A stretch of 64,000 bases of DNA from Bifidobacterium tibiigranuli (GCF_009371885.1 NZ_QLZA01000011.1:56867-120866), one strand, 5' to 3'. Positions 45,989-55,019 are shown, counted from the stretch's first letter. Notes: generated by a model not told the origin, from the letters alone. Numbers and translations are program-made.

Positions 45989-46096
45989 TCGTCTCTTCCT
46001 TTCTTAACAACACTGGCTACAAACTGACTGGATATTGGTTAGATTCTGGTTGAAAAATTGCTGGATTGCCGACTGCGCAGGCGCTCACCGGACAGG

Positions 46097-47389
46097 TCAC
46101 CCATGTGCCGTTGCCGGCTGGGTTTTGCGGAAGGAGCGGACAAGACGTTCGTCGCCCGCTCGCAGGTAGGCATCCGTGGCGTGGTGCACGCGCAGGCCAA
46201 GCTTGGGGGCGATCTGCATGACCGTATTGCTGCAGTCGGTGCAGTGGCCGATCAGCAGTCCGGTCGCTCCCTGCTTCTTCAATGCCAAGACCGCCTGCGC
46301 CTGGCCCGGGCAGATGCCGGGATTGGCGCATTTGAGCCGCCCATTGGGCAGCCGCACGGCGTTCTTGCACAATTCAATACCGGCAAGGCTCGCACCTTCG
46401 GCGGCAACGATGGACTTGAGCCGCTCCTCGCTGGCCCCGCACGCGCATACGATGATGCCGACCGGGCCAGGGTCCGGGATTTCCGGACCTGCGATCATGA
46501 TGCCGCCGCAGGTCGCGGTGATAGTGTCGTCCAGCTGCGCCGCGTTGCCCATGTACGGGCCGCCGGTGAGCAGCTGCGCATCCGGTCCCGGCTCGGCAAT
46601 GTTCAGTGCCGCAAGCACCTCGCGCAGACTGATGCCAATCGGCACGTCATACAGCACGATGCTGGTGTCGCGCTCGTAGCCGCTGCCGTCGATCAGGCCC
46701 GCCACCGTGATGTCCTTGGTAGTGACCGGCTTGCGATCTACCACGGCCTCATGCACGCGCAGCAGCGTTTCCACGTTGATGACCACCGCCCCGGCCTCGC
46801 CCGGAATCGAGGTGGGCGCGATCAGCGTGCCGAGCACATCGCGCACGATGGCGCGCTCATCGCCCGCAGGGTAACGGTCCTGCAGAAAGAACACAGACAG
46901 GTCGAGGCTCCCCTGCGCTGCTTCAAGCGCCGAGTGTGTTGCCGACTGCACTGCTGTCTGCAGCGAGGCGACGGCTGCGACATTCTTCGCTTTGATGGCC
47001 ACGATGCCCTTGCTCGCCCCGACGATGCGCATGGCGATGATCAGCCCCGAAACAATGCGCTCGGCATCGGTTTCAAGCCGCGCGATATTATGCGCTAGCA
47101 GCGGCTCGCACTCGGCGGCGTTTGCGATGACAACCGAAGCGCCTTTGCCGTATTCGAGCTTCTTCCAAGTCAGAAATCCCGCGCCGCCCATGCCCACCAG
47201 CCCGGCTTCGCGAATGAGGCTCAGCGCGTCGGCCTGCGGGTCGTCAGGGAGCAGCCGCGCGGCAGGAGCTACGGGAGCAACATGGCTGTCGGGTGCTACG
47301 GCGCTTTCGCCCGGCACCGCGCTATTGGCGTGCTGGCTCTGCTGCGCGAAAAGGCTCTCGGCCCCGACGATGCAATGCTTGCGAACCAT
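46097..47389 (-). CDS. prdC: Proline reductase electron-transfer protein PrdC (RnfC-like)
   Basis: PrdC carries electrons from NADH to proline reductase and resembles the RnfC/NuoF fold. In the 430 residues, AGLVGMGGAGFLTWKKL is the NADH/FMN-type glycine loop, followed by VVIANAAECEPLLAHN, the RnfC hallmark. Near the C-terminus, Cys-rich segments (VCACGASEER, CKNAVRL, CANPGICPG, GHCTDCSN) could bind Fe-S or form redox thiols. Some clostridial PrdC proteins contain selenocysteine; no in-frame TGA occurs here. The ATG at 47389 has AAAGGGG at good spacing and is preferred over a TTG 24 bp upstream. First gene of the prd operon. Confidence 0.88.
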   Translation of the reverse strand: MVRKHCIVGAESLFAQQSQHANSAVPGESAVAPDSHVAPVAPAARLLPDDPQADALSLIREAGLVGMGGAGFLTWKKLEYGKGASVVIANAAECEPLLAHNIARLETDAERIVSGLIIAMRIVGASKGIVAIKAKNVAAVASLQTAVQSATHSALEAAQGSLDLSVFFLQDRYPAGDERAIVRDVLGTLIAPTSIPGEAGAVVINVETLLRVHEAVVDRKPVTTKDITVAGLIDGSGYERDTSIVLYDVPIGISLREVLAALNIAEPGPDAQLLTGGPYMGNAAQLDDTITATCGGIMIAGPEIPDPGPVGIIVCACGASEERLKSIVAAEGASLAGIELCKNAVRLPNGRLKCANPGICPGQAQAVLALKKQGATGLLIGHCTDCSNTVMQIAPKLGLRVHHATDAYLRAGDERLVRSFRKTQPATAHG

Positions 47390-47438
47390 GGCGTCCCCTT
47401 TCTTGGAATACAATTGCTGAATTTCGTTTTGTTCTGTG

Positions 47439-47454
47439 TTCTAGAATGCGTTCT
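47439..47454 (-). promoter_or_regulatory. Shared operator of the hydroxyproline/proline reductase regulon, site 2
   Basis: On the minus strand this reads AGAACGCATTCTAGAA, identical to 36872-36887, with the core palindrome TTCTAGAA. It lies 50 bp before the prdC ATG, the same distance range as at the activase gene (52-65 bp). The two sites are 10.5 kb apart at the outer edges of the locus. Confidence 0.7.
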
Positions 47455-47646
47455 AGTTATTAAGATACGATTGCCGTGTTTCGCGGCTTATGCTTTCGTG
47501 TTAAGACGACGTAACGCGAAAGCATCCGTGAAATCGCCAGCCAGCCCCGCACAGCCACGGCCGGTGGAATGAAAGTTCGCGCGATTTTTCTATTATTAAT
47601 GATAATCGTTTGCAATTTATGGATTTCGAGTGTACGCTCCGAAAAT

Positions 47647-48414
47647 ATGACATTTACAGAGCAGCAATGCGATGGTTCGGTCACTGCTGCGCGTGAATCG
47701 CGCAGCAGCCCGGCCCAATCTGCGCCAATCCAAAAGGCGAGTGAGCCTGCGAAGCGGCGTGGCGCTGATATGCCTTCGGCACCGACCTTCTGGAACGACT
47801 TCTACACCAATAACACTTGGTCGCACGAGCACGGCACCGTGGGGCGTCATCTCGTCACCGAAGTGACGCATCTCAACCCCGGAACGGCTCTGGACCTGGG
47901 CTGCGGCGAGGGATCGGACGCTATTTGGCTCGCGCAGCAGGGCTGGCACGTGCTCGCAGTCGACGCCGCCGAAACCGCGCTCGACCGGGCGCGGGAGCAT
48001 GCGGCCGCACTTGGCCTCGATCAAAGCATCCAATTCGCGCAATGCGATCTCGCCGTTGACTTCCCGCGCGGGCAGTATGACCTGGTTTCCGCGCAATACC
48101 TGCATTCGCCCGTCGCCCAGCCCGGCGAGCGCGAGCGCATTCTGCATCGCGCCACGCAGGCAGTCGCGCCGAACGGCCATCTGCTTGTGGTCTCCCACTG
48201 GACCGTGTCGTCCTGGCATCCGAAGATGCCAAACGCCAGTCAGGCGGCGCATCTCACTTTGCCCTCGCCGCAGGAGAATCGCGCCGCGCTCCAACTCGCC
48301 GACGGCCAGTGGGAGATACTGCGCGACGAGCTCGCCGATTTCGAGCAGATCGGCCCCGAAGGCCAGCGCGAAGTCCGCCAGGACCATGTGCTGCACGTGC
48401 GTCGATTAAGCTGA
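47647..48414 (+). CDS. Class I SAM-dependent methyltransferase
   Basis: A methyltransferase of about 255 residues related to the tellurite-resistance TehB/thiopurine type. FWNDFYTNNTWSHEHGTVG is the N-terminal motif and TALDLGCGEGSDAIWLA is motif I. VLAVDAAETALDRAREH and ATQAVAPNGHLLVVSHW follow. The start is uncertain: the frame is open to 47569, and ATGs at 47647 and 47770 are possible, none with a good ribosome-binding site. The segment before 47647 is AT-rich, like a promoter. It may belong with the ABC-2 exporter that starts 139 bp downstream. Substrate unknown. Confidence 0.75.
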   Translation: MTFTEQQCDGSVTAARESRSSPAQSAPIQKASEPAKRRGADMPSAPTFWNDFYTNNTWSHEHGTVGRHLVTEVTHLNPGTALDLGCGEGSDAIWLAQQGWHVLAVDAAETALDRAREHAAALGLDQSIQFAQCDLAVDFPRGQYDLVSAQYLHSPVAQPGERERILHRATQAVAPNGHLLVVSHWTVSSWHPKMPNASQAAHLTLPSPQENRAALQLADGQWEILRDELADFEQIGPEGQREVRQDHVLHVRRLS

Positions 48415-48552
48415 CGGCGCGCCAGAACTTTCAGCCGCATCAGTCCACGTATCGCATTCTGCGAACGAAATCCAATCATCCCCGAATCACCTAGCAAACT
48501 CCCCAACCACACCACATATATAGATATATATAGAGAGAAAGAAACAACCATT

Positions 48553-49581
48553 ATGGAGCACATTGCTCAGACGCCGGACCCGGTTCTGGTAGTCAGCGAC
48601 ATCCACAAGTCATACGGGACAGGCGCGAAGCGCAAGGAGGTGCTCAAGGGCCTGAGCCTGAGCATTCCTGCGGGCTCGATTCTTTCGCTGCTCGGCGCGA
48701 ACGGCGCGGGCAAGACGACGCTGGTCACCATGCTGTCAACCCTTATGCTGCCGACTTCCGGCACCGCGAGCGTGTGCGGCTATGACATCGTGCGCGACGC
48801 GAAGCAGGTGCGCGAGCTGATCTCGCTCACCGGCCAGTTCGCCGCCGTCGACGCGGAATTGACAGGCCGAGAGAATCTGATCTTCTTCGCGAGACTGCGC
48901 GGGCTGAGCACGTCGGCCGCAAAAATACGAGCCGACGAACTGCTGGAACGTTTCCGGCTGGCCGACGCGGCGAGGCAACTGGTCGGCAGCTACTCGGGCG
49001 GCATGAGGCGACGGCTCGATATCGCCGCATCATTGATTGTCAAGCCCCGGCTGCTGTTCTTGGACGAGCCGACCACGGGCCTCGATCCCCTGTCTCGCCG
49101 CGAACTGTGGGACTTGGTCGAGGAGCTGCGCGACGACGGCGTGGCGATTCTGCTCACCACGCAGTATCTCGATGAGGCCGAGCGACTTGCCGACACCATC
49201 GTGTTGCTGCGCGACGGTCGCAGCGTCTTGGAAGGCTCGCCGGCTCAGGTCCGTTCGCAATTCGGCTCGCAAATCTGCCGGCTCGAACTGGACTCGCACG
49301 AGCAGGCGCTCCGTGCTTGCAGCGACATTCTGCCCGCACGTCTGGGTCTGCCCGCCGAAAGCTTCACCGCCGAAGGGCTTACCGTTTCCTTTACGGCAGC
49401 GGGCGGGGCCGACGATCTCACACGCGCAATCGGCGCGCTCAAGGACGCAGATGCGAACGTCGATTCCGCCACGCTCGCCATGCCCTCGCTGGACGATGTC
49501 TTCCTCGATATGGCGTTTGAGGACAGCGCTGGTGGCGGCGCGGCCGTGAAAGACAATCAGACGGCCGGTGATGCGCGATGA
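48553..49581 (+). CDS. ABC-2 exporter ATPase, DrrA-like
   Basis: A 342-residue ABC ATPase of the drug/daunorubicin-resistance type. Walker A is LLGANGAGKTTL, the signature is YSGGMRRRLDIAASL, Walker B is LLFLDEPTTGLDP and the H-loop position is filled by Gln (TTQYLDEAE), as in DrrA. A C-terminal domain of about 100 residues follows, also typical. It energises the two permeases encoded downstream with 4-bp overlaps. Exported substrate unknown. Confidence 0.92.
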   Translation: MEHIAQTPDPVLVVSDIHKSYGTGAKRKEVLKGLSLSIPAGSILSLLGANGAGKTTLVTMLSTLMLPTSGTASVCGYDIVRDAKQVRELISLTGQFAAVDAELTGRENLIFFARLRGLSTSAAKIRADELLERFRLADAARQLVGSYSGGMRRRLDIAASLIVKPRLLFLDEPTTGLDPLSRRELWDLVEELRDDGVAILLTTQYLDEAERLADTIVLLRDGRSVLEGSPAQVRSQFGSQICRLELDSHEQALRACSDILPARLGLPAESFTAEGLTVSFTAAGGADDLTRAIGALKDADANVDSATLAMPSLDDVFLDMAFEDSAGGGAAVKDNQTAGDAR

Positions 49582-50345
49582 GCACAACTAGCACACCCCC
49601 GCTTTCCGGAGCAGCCGGAGCCCTATGGCGCAATACGGTGCGGTTCTTCCGCAACCGGGCCTCGCTGATGTCGGCGTTCATCATGCCCGGCCTGTTCATG
49701 GGCGCCTTCCTCATCGTCTTCGGGCACGCCGCCTCTCAAACAGGCCTCGACTACGCGCTCTTCCTGCTGCCCGCAGCGATGTTCCAAGCCGCGATGTTCT
49801 CCGCCGCCGCGTCCTCAATGGCGTTCGCCGTCGACGCCGAAAGCGGAATACTGGCACGACTGCGCTCCATGCCTACCTCGGCGCTGGCCATCGTGCTGGG
49901 CCGTCTGGGCACCGATCTCATCCGCACGGTGGCATCGCTGGCGACCGTATCCGTGCTCGCGCTGGTCTGCGGGGCCAAGCCGCACAGCTTTGGCGCGCTG
50001 GCGTTGGCCTTCCTCGTCGCGGCAGCCATCAGCGAAATACTCTCCATGTTCTTCGGCGGCATCAGCCTGCGGGCCAAGCACCCCGTGTCCGCATCGGGCG
50101 TGATTCAGAGCCTCGAAGTGCTGGTGCTCATGCTCTCGACCGCGTTCATACCCGTGGGCACGCTGCCACACTGGCTGCAGCCTATCGTGCGGCATCAGCC
50201 CTTCTCGCCCTGCGTCGACACGATGCGCAACATCCTCACCGGCAAGCCGCTCGGCTCGACCGGGTGGGAGGCCCTCGCCTGGCTGGCCATTGGGCTGTGT
50301 ATTGGCGCGATATGGGTGACACGCTCATTGAGAAGGAGCAAATGA
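49578..50345 (+). CDS. ABC-2 exporter permease 1
   Basis: A 255-residue permease with six membrane helices of the ABC-2 type (LMSAFIMPGLFMGAFLIVF first). The motif LRSMPTSALAIVLGR is the cytosolic coupling loop of this family. Its start overlaps the ATPase stop codon (ATGA) and its own stop overlaps the next start, so the three are translationally coupled. Confidence 0.9.
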   Translation: MSTTSTPPLSGAAGALWRNTVRFFRNRASLMSAFIMPGLFMGAFLIVFGHAASQTGLDYALFLLPAAMFQAAMFSAAASSMAFAVDAESGILARLRSMPTSALAIVLGRLGTDLIRTVASLATVSVLALVCGAKPHSFGALALAFLVAAAISEILSMFFGGISLRAKHPVSASGVIQSLEVLVLMLSTAFIPVGTLPHWLQPIVRHQPFSPCVDTMRNILTGKPLGSTGWEALAWLAIGLCIGAIWVTRSLRRSK

Positions 50346-51205
50346 TGCAGACGACTTCAACATCTCAGAACATGCAGCCGCTTATGCAGCCGCAACCGTC
50401 CGGCGACCCGCGCTACTCCGCCGCTGCAATCGCAGCCGCGCCGGGCCTGACAGCATGGCCCGTGGCGGTGTGGATTCACGCCGCGCGCATGCTGCGCCGC
50501 TGGTCGCGCTCCACGACGATACTGATCAGCTCGGTAGCCATGCCCGCCATGATGATGGCAGTCGTCGTCATCATGTTCCGTGGCATGATCGAGCAGTTTA
50601 GCGGCAAGCCCATGGATCTGCCCGGCATGAGCGTGATGATCGCCGTCACCGCCATGCTCAGCGGCGCGCTTACGAACGCCGGCAGCACCGTGCGCGAACG
50701 ACACGAAGGGCTCACCGACCGCGTCCAGACCTTCCCCGGCCGGCCATCCGCCAGCTATATCGGCCGCATTCTGGCCGAGTCGATTCGCTCATTCATCGCC
50801 GCGCCTATCGCCATGATTGTCGCACTCATGTTCGGCGCTGACTTCGGCAGCCCCATCGCCGCACTTCGCGTGCTGCTCGTGATGCTGCTCACCGCAATCG
50901 CCAGCGGCGCGTTCGGCGTCATGATGGGTTACCTGGCCGAAACGCCCCAAGGCGCGGTGAGCGCCGCACCACTTATCATGGCGGCGATGTTCTTCAACAC
51001 CGCCATGATGCCGCGCGACCTCTACGCACCCGCGCTGCGCCCCATCGTCGACGCCTCGCCCATGACCGCGCTGGCCGAGCTGACTCAGGAGGCCATCGCC
51101 GGGCGCATCAACGCCGGCCACATCGGCATGTTCGCCCTCTGGTTCGGCGGGCTGGGCGTCATCAGCATCGTCGTGGTGACGCTCAAGGCACGACGCCGGT
51201 CGTAG
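50342..51205 (+). CDS. ABC-2 exporter permease 2
   Basis: A 287-residue paralogue of the preceding permease with an N-terminal extension of 40 residues rich in Gln/Pro/Met. Membrane helices start at STTILISSVAMPAMMMAVVV; the coupling loop reads LTDRVQTFPGRPSASYIGR. GAAGGAG precedes two adjacent ATG codons (50342 and 50345). It should pair with permease 1 as a heterodimer. Last gene of the exporter operon; a palindromic element follows. Confidence 0.9.
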   Translation: MMQTTSTSQNMQPLMQPQPSGDPRYSAAAIAAAPGLTAWPVAVWIHAARMLRRWSRSTTILISSVAMPAMMMAVVVIMFRGMIEQFSGKPMDLPGMSVMIAVTAMLSGALTNAGSTVRERHEGLTDRVQTFPGRPSASYIGRILAESIRSFIAAPIAMIVALMFGADFGSPIAALRVLLVMLLTAIASGAFGVMMGYLAETPQGAVSAAPLIMAAMFFNTAMMPRDLYAPALRPIVDASPMTALAELTQEAIAGRINAGHIGMFALWFGGLGVISIVVVTLKARRRS

Positions 51206-51243
51206 CAACGATGCCGATGCACCTTGGCAGTCCCTGAATCAGG

Positions 51244-51454
51244 TGTATCTCGGTTATGTGAGGCGCTATTGAGACGCTACAGAGGTCTATCTGCGTTACG
51301 TGAGGCGCTAATTCCCTAGCACCTCGAGTATCGCCGGCTAAAAAAGGCGGCTTCTTGCCGCCCGATACTCGACGCTCCGAAAAATAGCGCCTCACATAAC
51401 GCAGATAGACCTCCGCGCGACCAAGTTAACGCCTCATATAACGCAGATACACAA
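51244..51454. repeat. Nested palindromic element, copy B
   Basis: Same family as 30131-30324. Outer arms start with GTGTATCT at 51244 and end with AGATACAC at 51447-51454; inner arms carry GAGGTCTATCTGCGTTACGTG and its complement. The centre is extended here by CGAGTATCG/CGATACTCG and GGCGG/CCGCC stems, so almost the whole 210 bp can fold. It fills the gap between the ABC-2 and ECF operons, together with about 200 bp (51455-51636) without visible features. Confidence 0.8.
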
Positions 51455-51636
51455 GAAATCGACACTCCATGCCGTCATCAGTCGGAGCCTTGCCACAAAA
51501 ACGCTACGGCTGGCACACAGCTAGAGCAGATAGAGAACGAGCAATCGCAAGGAAGCGATGCGACTAACAGCAATGACTACGTCTCAATCCTTGACACGTA
51601 ACATGCCGAGCTATATCATTTGCGTTGGAAACAAAA

Positions 51637-51651
51637 CGAGAATCATTATCA
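51637..51651. promoter_or_regulatory. Fur-like iron box before the ECF operon
   Basis: On the minus strand this reads TGATAATGATTCTCG, 13 of 15 matches to the Fur consensus TGATAATNATTATCA. It lies 26 bp before the S-component start. It suggests repression by iron (or another metal) through a Fur-family protein encoded elsewhere. Confidence 0.55.
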
Positions 51652-51676
51652 TGTATATGTGAAAGAAGTATTGGGC

Positions 51677-52360
51677 ATGAGTTCCAGCAACGCACCATCC
51701 ACACCATCCACGTCCCCCAGCCAAGACAGCACCAACGCTGCAGCCACAACCAACCGCACGCCCGTCGTCACTACCAAGGCTGTCGGCAAGCTCGAACCGC
51801 GCACGCTTATTACTATCGGCGTCTTCGCGGCCATCTACTTCGTCGTCGCCTACGCCACCGGCATGCTGGGCCTCGTCAGCCCCATCGGCGAGGTGGCAGG
51901 GTTCATGCTCGGCACGCTTATCAACGGCACCGTAATCATGCTCTTCCTGGTCAAAACCCGCGCATTCGGCGCGATGACCATACTCGGATTCCTTGTCGGG
52001 CTGGTGATGATGCTGCTCGGCGAATACTGGGCGGTGCTGCCGATTTCCATCATCGTCGGGCTGCTCGCCGACCTCATCGTGCGCTCGGGCCGCTACCGCT
52101 CCAAAGTCCGCAACATCCTCTCTTACCCGGTGTTCCAGCTGTGGCTTATCGGCTGCATTCTGCCAATCTGGCTCAGCCCGGCGAGCTACCGTGAGCACAT
52201 CAGCGCATCTATGGGCAAGCAGTACGCCGATGGCATGGTCAGCATCTTCTCCTCGCTTGGAATCGTTTTTATTGTTCTTATCATCCTCATCGGCGCTCTC
52301 GCGGCGTGGATTGGCACGCGCATCCTCGAACGCAATCTGGCGCACGCTGGCATTCTGTGA
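51677..52360 (+). CDS. ECF transporter S component, MptD/Trep_Strep family
   Basis: A 227-residue substrate-binding membrane subunit of an energy-coupling-factor importer. After a Ser/Thr-rich N-terminus come six membrane helices, starting with TLITIGVFAAIYFVVAYATG; the GEVAGFMLGTLINGTV stretch is typical of the Trep_Strep family. These S components lack an assigned ligand and are often found with paired ABC half-transporters. The start at ATG 51677 is preferred; longer frames have no ribosome-binding site. It overlaps the T component by one base. Confidence 0.85.
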   Translation: MSSSNAPSTPSTSPSQDSTNAAATTNRTPVVTTKAVGKLEPRTLITIGVFAAIYFVVAYATGMLGLVSPIGEVAGFMLGTLINGTVIMLFLVKTRAFGAMTILGFLVGLVMMLLGEYWAVLPISIIVGLLADLIVRSGRYRSKVRNILSYPVFQLWLIGCILPIWLSPASYREHISASMGKQYADGMVSIFSSLGIVFIVLIILIGALAAWIGTRILERNLAHAGIL

Positions 52361-53187
52361 TGACTGCGGCAGATACCTCAGCTTCGCGCGTTTCACCCAC
52401 TTTGCCTGCTTTGGGCAAGGTGGGTGAAACGCCGTCAATGGCTGCTCCGGCCGCAAACGCCGCCAGCGTCTCCCCCGCCAGCTGTCGCCATCAGATCTGC
52501 GACCCGCGCACCACGCTGCTGACGCTGATCGTCATTAATGTGCTCGCGTTCGGCAGCGTTCCGCCCGAAATCGTCGCCCTGTCCGCCACCTTGGCGGCCG
52601 TGCTGCTGGCCACGCAGACCCTAGGCAAAAGCTTCTGGATTTTTCTCGCTGTCGCCTTCGGCTGCATTGCGCTGTATGTAGGCCTGCCATTGCTCGTGGG
52701 TGGCTGGTTCGCGGCGATCATCGTGACCATCGCGTACTGGACGTCCCGGCTTGCAATCACCTTCGGCCTGTTCGGGTTCCTGTTCCTTTCCACAAGAGTG
52801 GGCGCGCTGATCGCCGCGCTGTCCGCGCTGCGACTGCCCCGAGCACTCATTGTGCCGCTTGCGGTGATGCTGCGCTTCATCCCGACCGCGATGGACGAGC
52901 TCAAGGCCATCATGAACGCGATGCGTCTGCGCGGCGTCGTCTCCGGGCCGACCGATATGCTGGTTCACCCGGTTCGCATGGCCGAGTACACCGTGCTGCC
53001 GCTGCTGGCCTCGGTCACGCGCATCGCGGACGAGCTGAGCGCTTCGGCGCTGCTGCGCGGGCTGGGCCTGCCCAACCGGCCGACCTCGATCGTGCGGCTG
53101 CGCGTGCGCTGGACGGATGTTGTCATTCTGGCTGCCGTCGCGGCAATCGTCGCGCTGCATGTCATCGGATGGACGGTGCTGGGATGA
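52360..53187 (+). CDS. ecfT: ECF transporter T component
   Basis: A 275-residue transmembrane coupling subunit with four or five helices. The coupling helices carry the two Arg-Gly motifs NAMRLRG and ALLRGLG that bind the ATPase grooves. The first 45 residues are low-complexity. Start TGATG overlaps the S-component stop; its own stop overlaps the start of the fused ATPase (ATGA). Confidence 0.85.
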   Translation: MTAADTSASRVSPTLPALGKVGETPSMAAPAANAASVSPASCRHQICDPRTTLLTLIVINVLAFGSVPPEIVALSATLAAVLLATQTLGKSFWIFLAVAFGCIALYVGLPLLVGGWFAAIIVTIAYWTSRLAITFGLFGFLFLSTRVGALIAALSALRLPRALIVPLAVMLRFIPTAMDELKAIMNAMRLRGVVSGPTDMLVHPVRMAEYTVLPLLASVTRIADELSASALLRGLGLPNRPTSIVRLRVRWTDVVILAAVAAIVALHVIGWTVLG

Positions 53188-55019
53188 GCGGAATCAGCAG
53201 CAGCGAACAAGGACAGTCCCAGACCGCCGAGCCGATTATCGACGTCGACAATGTGCAGTTCACGTATTCGTATGAGAATCTTGACGCCTCGCCCTACGGG
53301 CCGGAGGAGAACGCCGCGGCCCAGCCCCAGTCGCGGCAATCCGACGCCGATGCCGGTACAGTTCCTGCGCTGCAGGACGTGAGCTTCTCCGTGCCGCGCG
53401 GCTCGCTCACGGTGCTGTGCGGGGGCAGCGGGTCGGGCAAGTCCACGGCCCTGCGCCTGCTCAACGGCCTGATCCCGCAGTTCCACAGCGGCGAGATGTA
53501 CGGCGACGTGACGGTGTGCGGGCTGGGCATTCCCACGCTCGACCTCGCCCGGTCCGGCGGCGTGAGCGCGACCGTGTTCCAGAACCCGCGCAGCCAGTTC
53601 TTCACCACCGACGTGCGCAGCGAGCTCGCCTTCCGCAACGAGAACCACGGCATCGACCCGGCGGAGATCGTGCGCCGCAGCAGTCTCGCCGCACGCCAGG
53701 TCGGCATCCAGAGCCTTTTGAACCGCAGCCTAACCGAACTGTCCGGCGGCGAGCTGCAGAACGTGGCCTGCGCCCAGGCCATCGCGCAAGGCACCGAGGT
53801 GCTGCTCTTCGACGAGCCGACCTCGAACCTCGACACGGCCGCCATCGCGCGCTTCGGCGAACTGCTCTCCCGGCTCAAGTCGATGGGCAGGACCATCGTC
53901 GTGGCCGAGCACCGGCTCTACTTCCTGCGCGACCTCGCCGACCAGGTCATCCACCTCGACAACGGCCGCATCGCGCACCGCTGGACCGACGAGCAGTTCG
54001 CCGCCCTGAGCGCCGAAGCGATACGCGGCCTCGGCCTGCGCACCATCACGCCGCCGAAGTCCCTGCCGCTCATGCAGCGGATCGTCGAAGGAAACAGCAG
54101 CGAGGTAGCGGACGGCAGCGCAGATACCGCAACAGCGGCGAGCGCAAGCCATGAGACAAGTGCAACCGAGAACGCAGACGATTACATCGCTGCGTCGTCG
54201 TCGGCCAATGCATCCGACGAACACCTTGCAGCACCGTCAGCCGAACCATCCAATACGGCATCTGCCGCTTCTACCGCCGCAACATCCGGAGACTCGACCG
54301 TTACCCCTGCCACACCCGCCGCATCCGAGCAGAGCGGCTTGCGCCTTGAGGACATCCGCGTGCATTACGGCAGGCGGCTGGTGCTCGACATCCCCTCGCT
54401 GGACGTGCACGCGGGCGAGGTCACGATGCTCGTGGGGCCCAACGGCGCGGGCAAGTCCACGCTGGCGAGCGTCATCTGCGGGCTGCTCGCCCCCGACAAG
54501 GGCGGCCGCATCCTGCTAGGCGGCAAGGCGATGAACGAGCGCGCGCGGCTGGCGGCCAGCGCCATGGTGATGCAGGACGTCGAACGGCAGCTGTTCTCGG
54601 CCACCGTGCGCACGGAGGTCTCGCTCGGCACGAGCGTGGCCGACCCGATGCCATTGCTCGAACGCTTCGACCTGCTGGATTTCGCCGACCGGCACCCCCT
54701 CTCGCTCTCCGGCGGCCAGAAGCAGCGCCTCATGATCGCCGCCGCAGTGGCCCGTGACGCCGCCGTGTACCTCTTCGACGAGCCGACCTCGGGCGTCGAC
54801 CGCCGCCACCTCGACGCCATCGGCCAGCAGCTGCGCGAACTCGCTTCCGCAGGCCACGTCGTGCTCGTCATCACCCACGACCCCGAACTCGTGGACGCCT
54901 GCGCCGACACCATCATCGCACTGCACCCGCTTGCCACCACCGACGCGAACACCAATAAGGCCAAGCGCTCGGCACCGCAAGACAGGCACAATCGCGTGGA
55001 AAGCATCACGTTGGGCTGA
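53184..55019 (+). CDS. ECF transporter fused double ATPase
   Basis: A 611-residue fusion of the two ECF ATPases (A1 and A2). Domain 1 (about residues 10-290): Walker A CGGSGSGKST, signature LSGGELQN, Walker B LLFDEPTSNLD. Domain 2 (about 385-610): VGPNGAGKST, LSGGQKQRLMIAAA, YLFDEPTSGVD. A Ser/Ala/Thr-rich linker of about 85 residues joins them. It starts inside the ecfT stop. This is the third gene of the import operon. Confidence 0.9.
   Translation: MSGISSSEQGQSQTAEPIIDVDNVQFTYSYENLDASPYGPEENAAAQPQSRQSDADAGTVPALQDVSFSVPRGSLTVLCGGSGSGKSTALRLLNGLIPQFHSGEMYGDVTVCGLGIPTLDLARSGGVSATVFQNPRSQFFTTDVRSELAFRNENHGIDPAEIVRRSSLAARQVGIQSLLNRSLTELSGGELQNVACAQAIAQGTEVLLFDEPTSNLDTAAIARFGELLSRLKSMGRTIVVAEHRLYFLRDLADQVIHLDNGRIAHRWTDEQFAALSAEAIRGLGLRTITPPKSLPLMQRIVEGNSSEVADGSADTATAASASHETSATENADDYIAASSSANASDEHLAAPSAEPSNTASAASTAATSGDSTVTPATPAASEQSGLRLEDIRVHYGRRLVLDIPSLDVHAGEVTMLVGPNGAGKSTLASVICGLLAPDKGGRILLGGKAMNERARLAASAMVMQDVERQLFSATVRTEVSLGTSVADPMPLLERFDLLDFADRHPLSLSGGQKQRLMIAAAVARDAAVYLFDEPTSGVDRRHLDAIGQQLRELASAGHVVLVITHDPELVDACADTIIALHPLATTDANTNKAKRSAPQDRHNRVESITLG

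Noticed and set aside
43085..47389. Selenocysteine in PrdB or PrdC
   Set aside because: All prd frames are free of in-frame TGA codons, and the PrdB active-site codon is TGT. No SECIS-like element is needed.
36952..47389. Bacterial microcompartment around the glycyl radical enzyme
   Set aside because: No BMC shell-protein gene occurs in the window, so the N-terminal tails cannot be called encapsulation peptides.
47583..47605. Second Fur box before the methyltransferase
   Set aside because: TGATAATCGTTTGCA matches only about 11 of 15 consensus positions in an AT-rich stretch, too weak to call.
47569..47646. Signal peptide on the methyltransferase (MKVRAIFLLLMIIVCNLW)
   Set aside because: The hydrophobic codons come from an AT-rich promoter-like stretch, the ATG has no usable ribosome-binding site, and a SAM methyltransferase of this type should be cytosolic.
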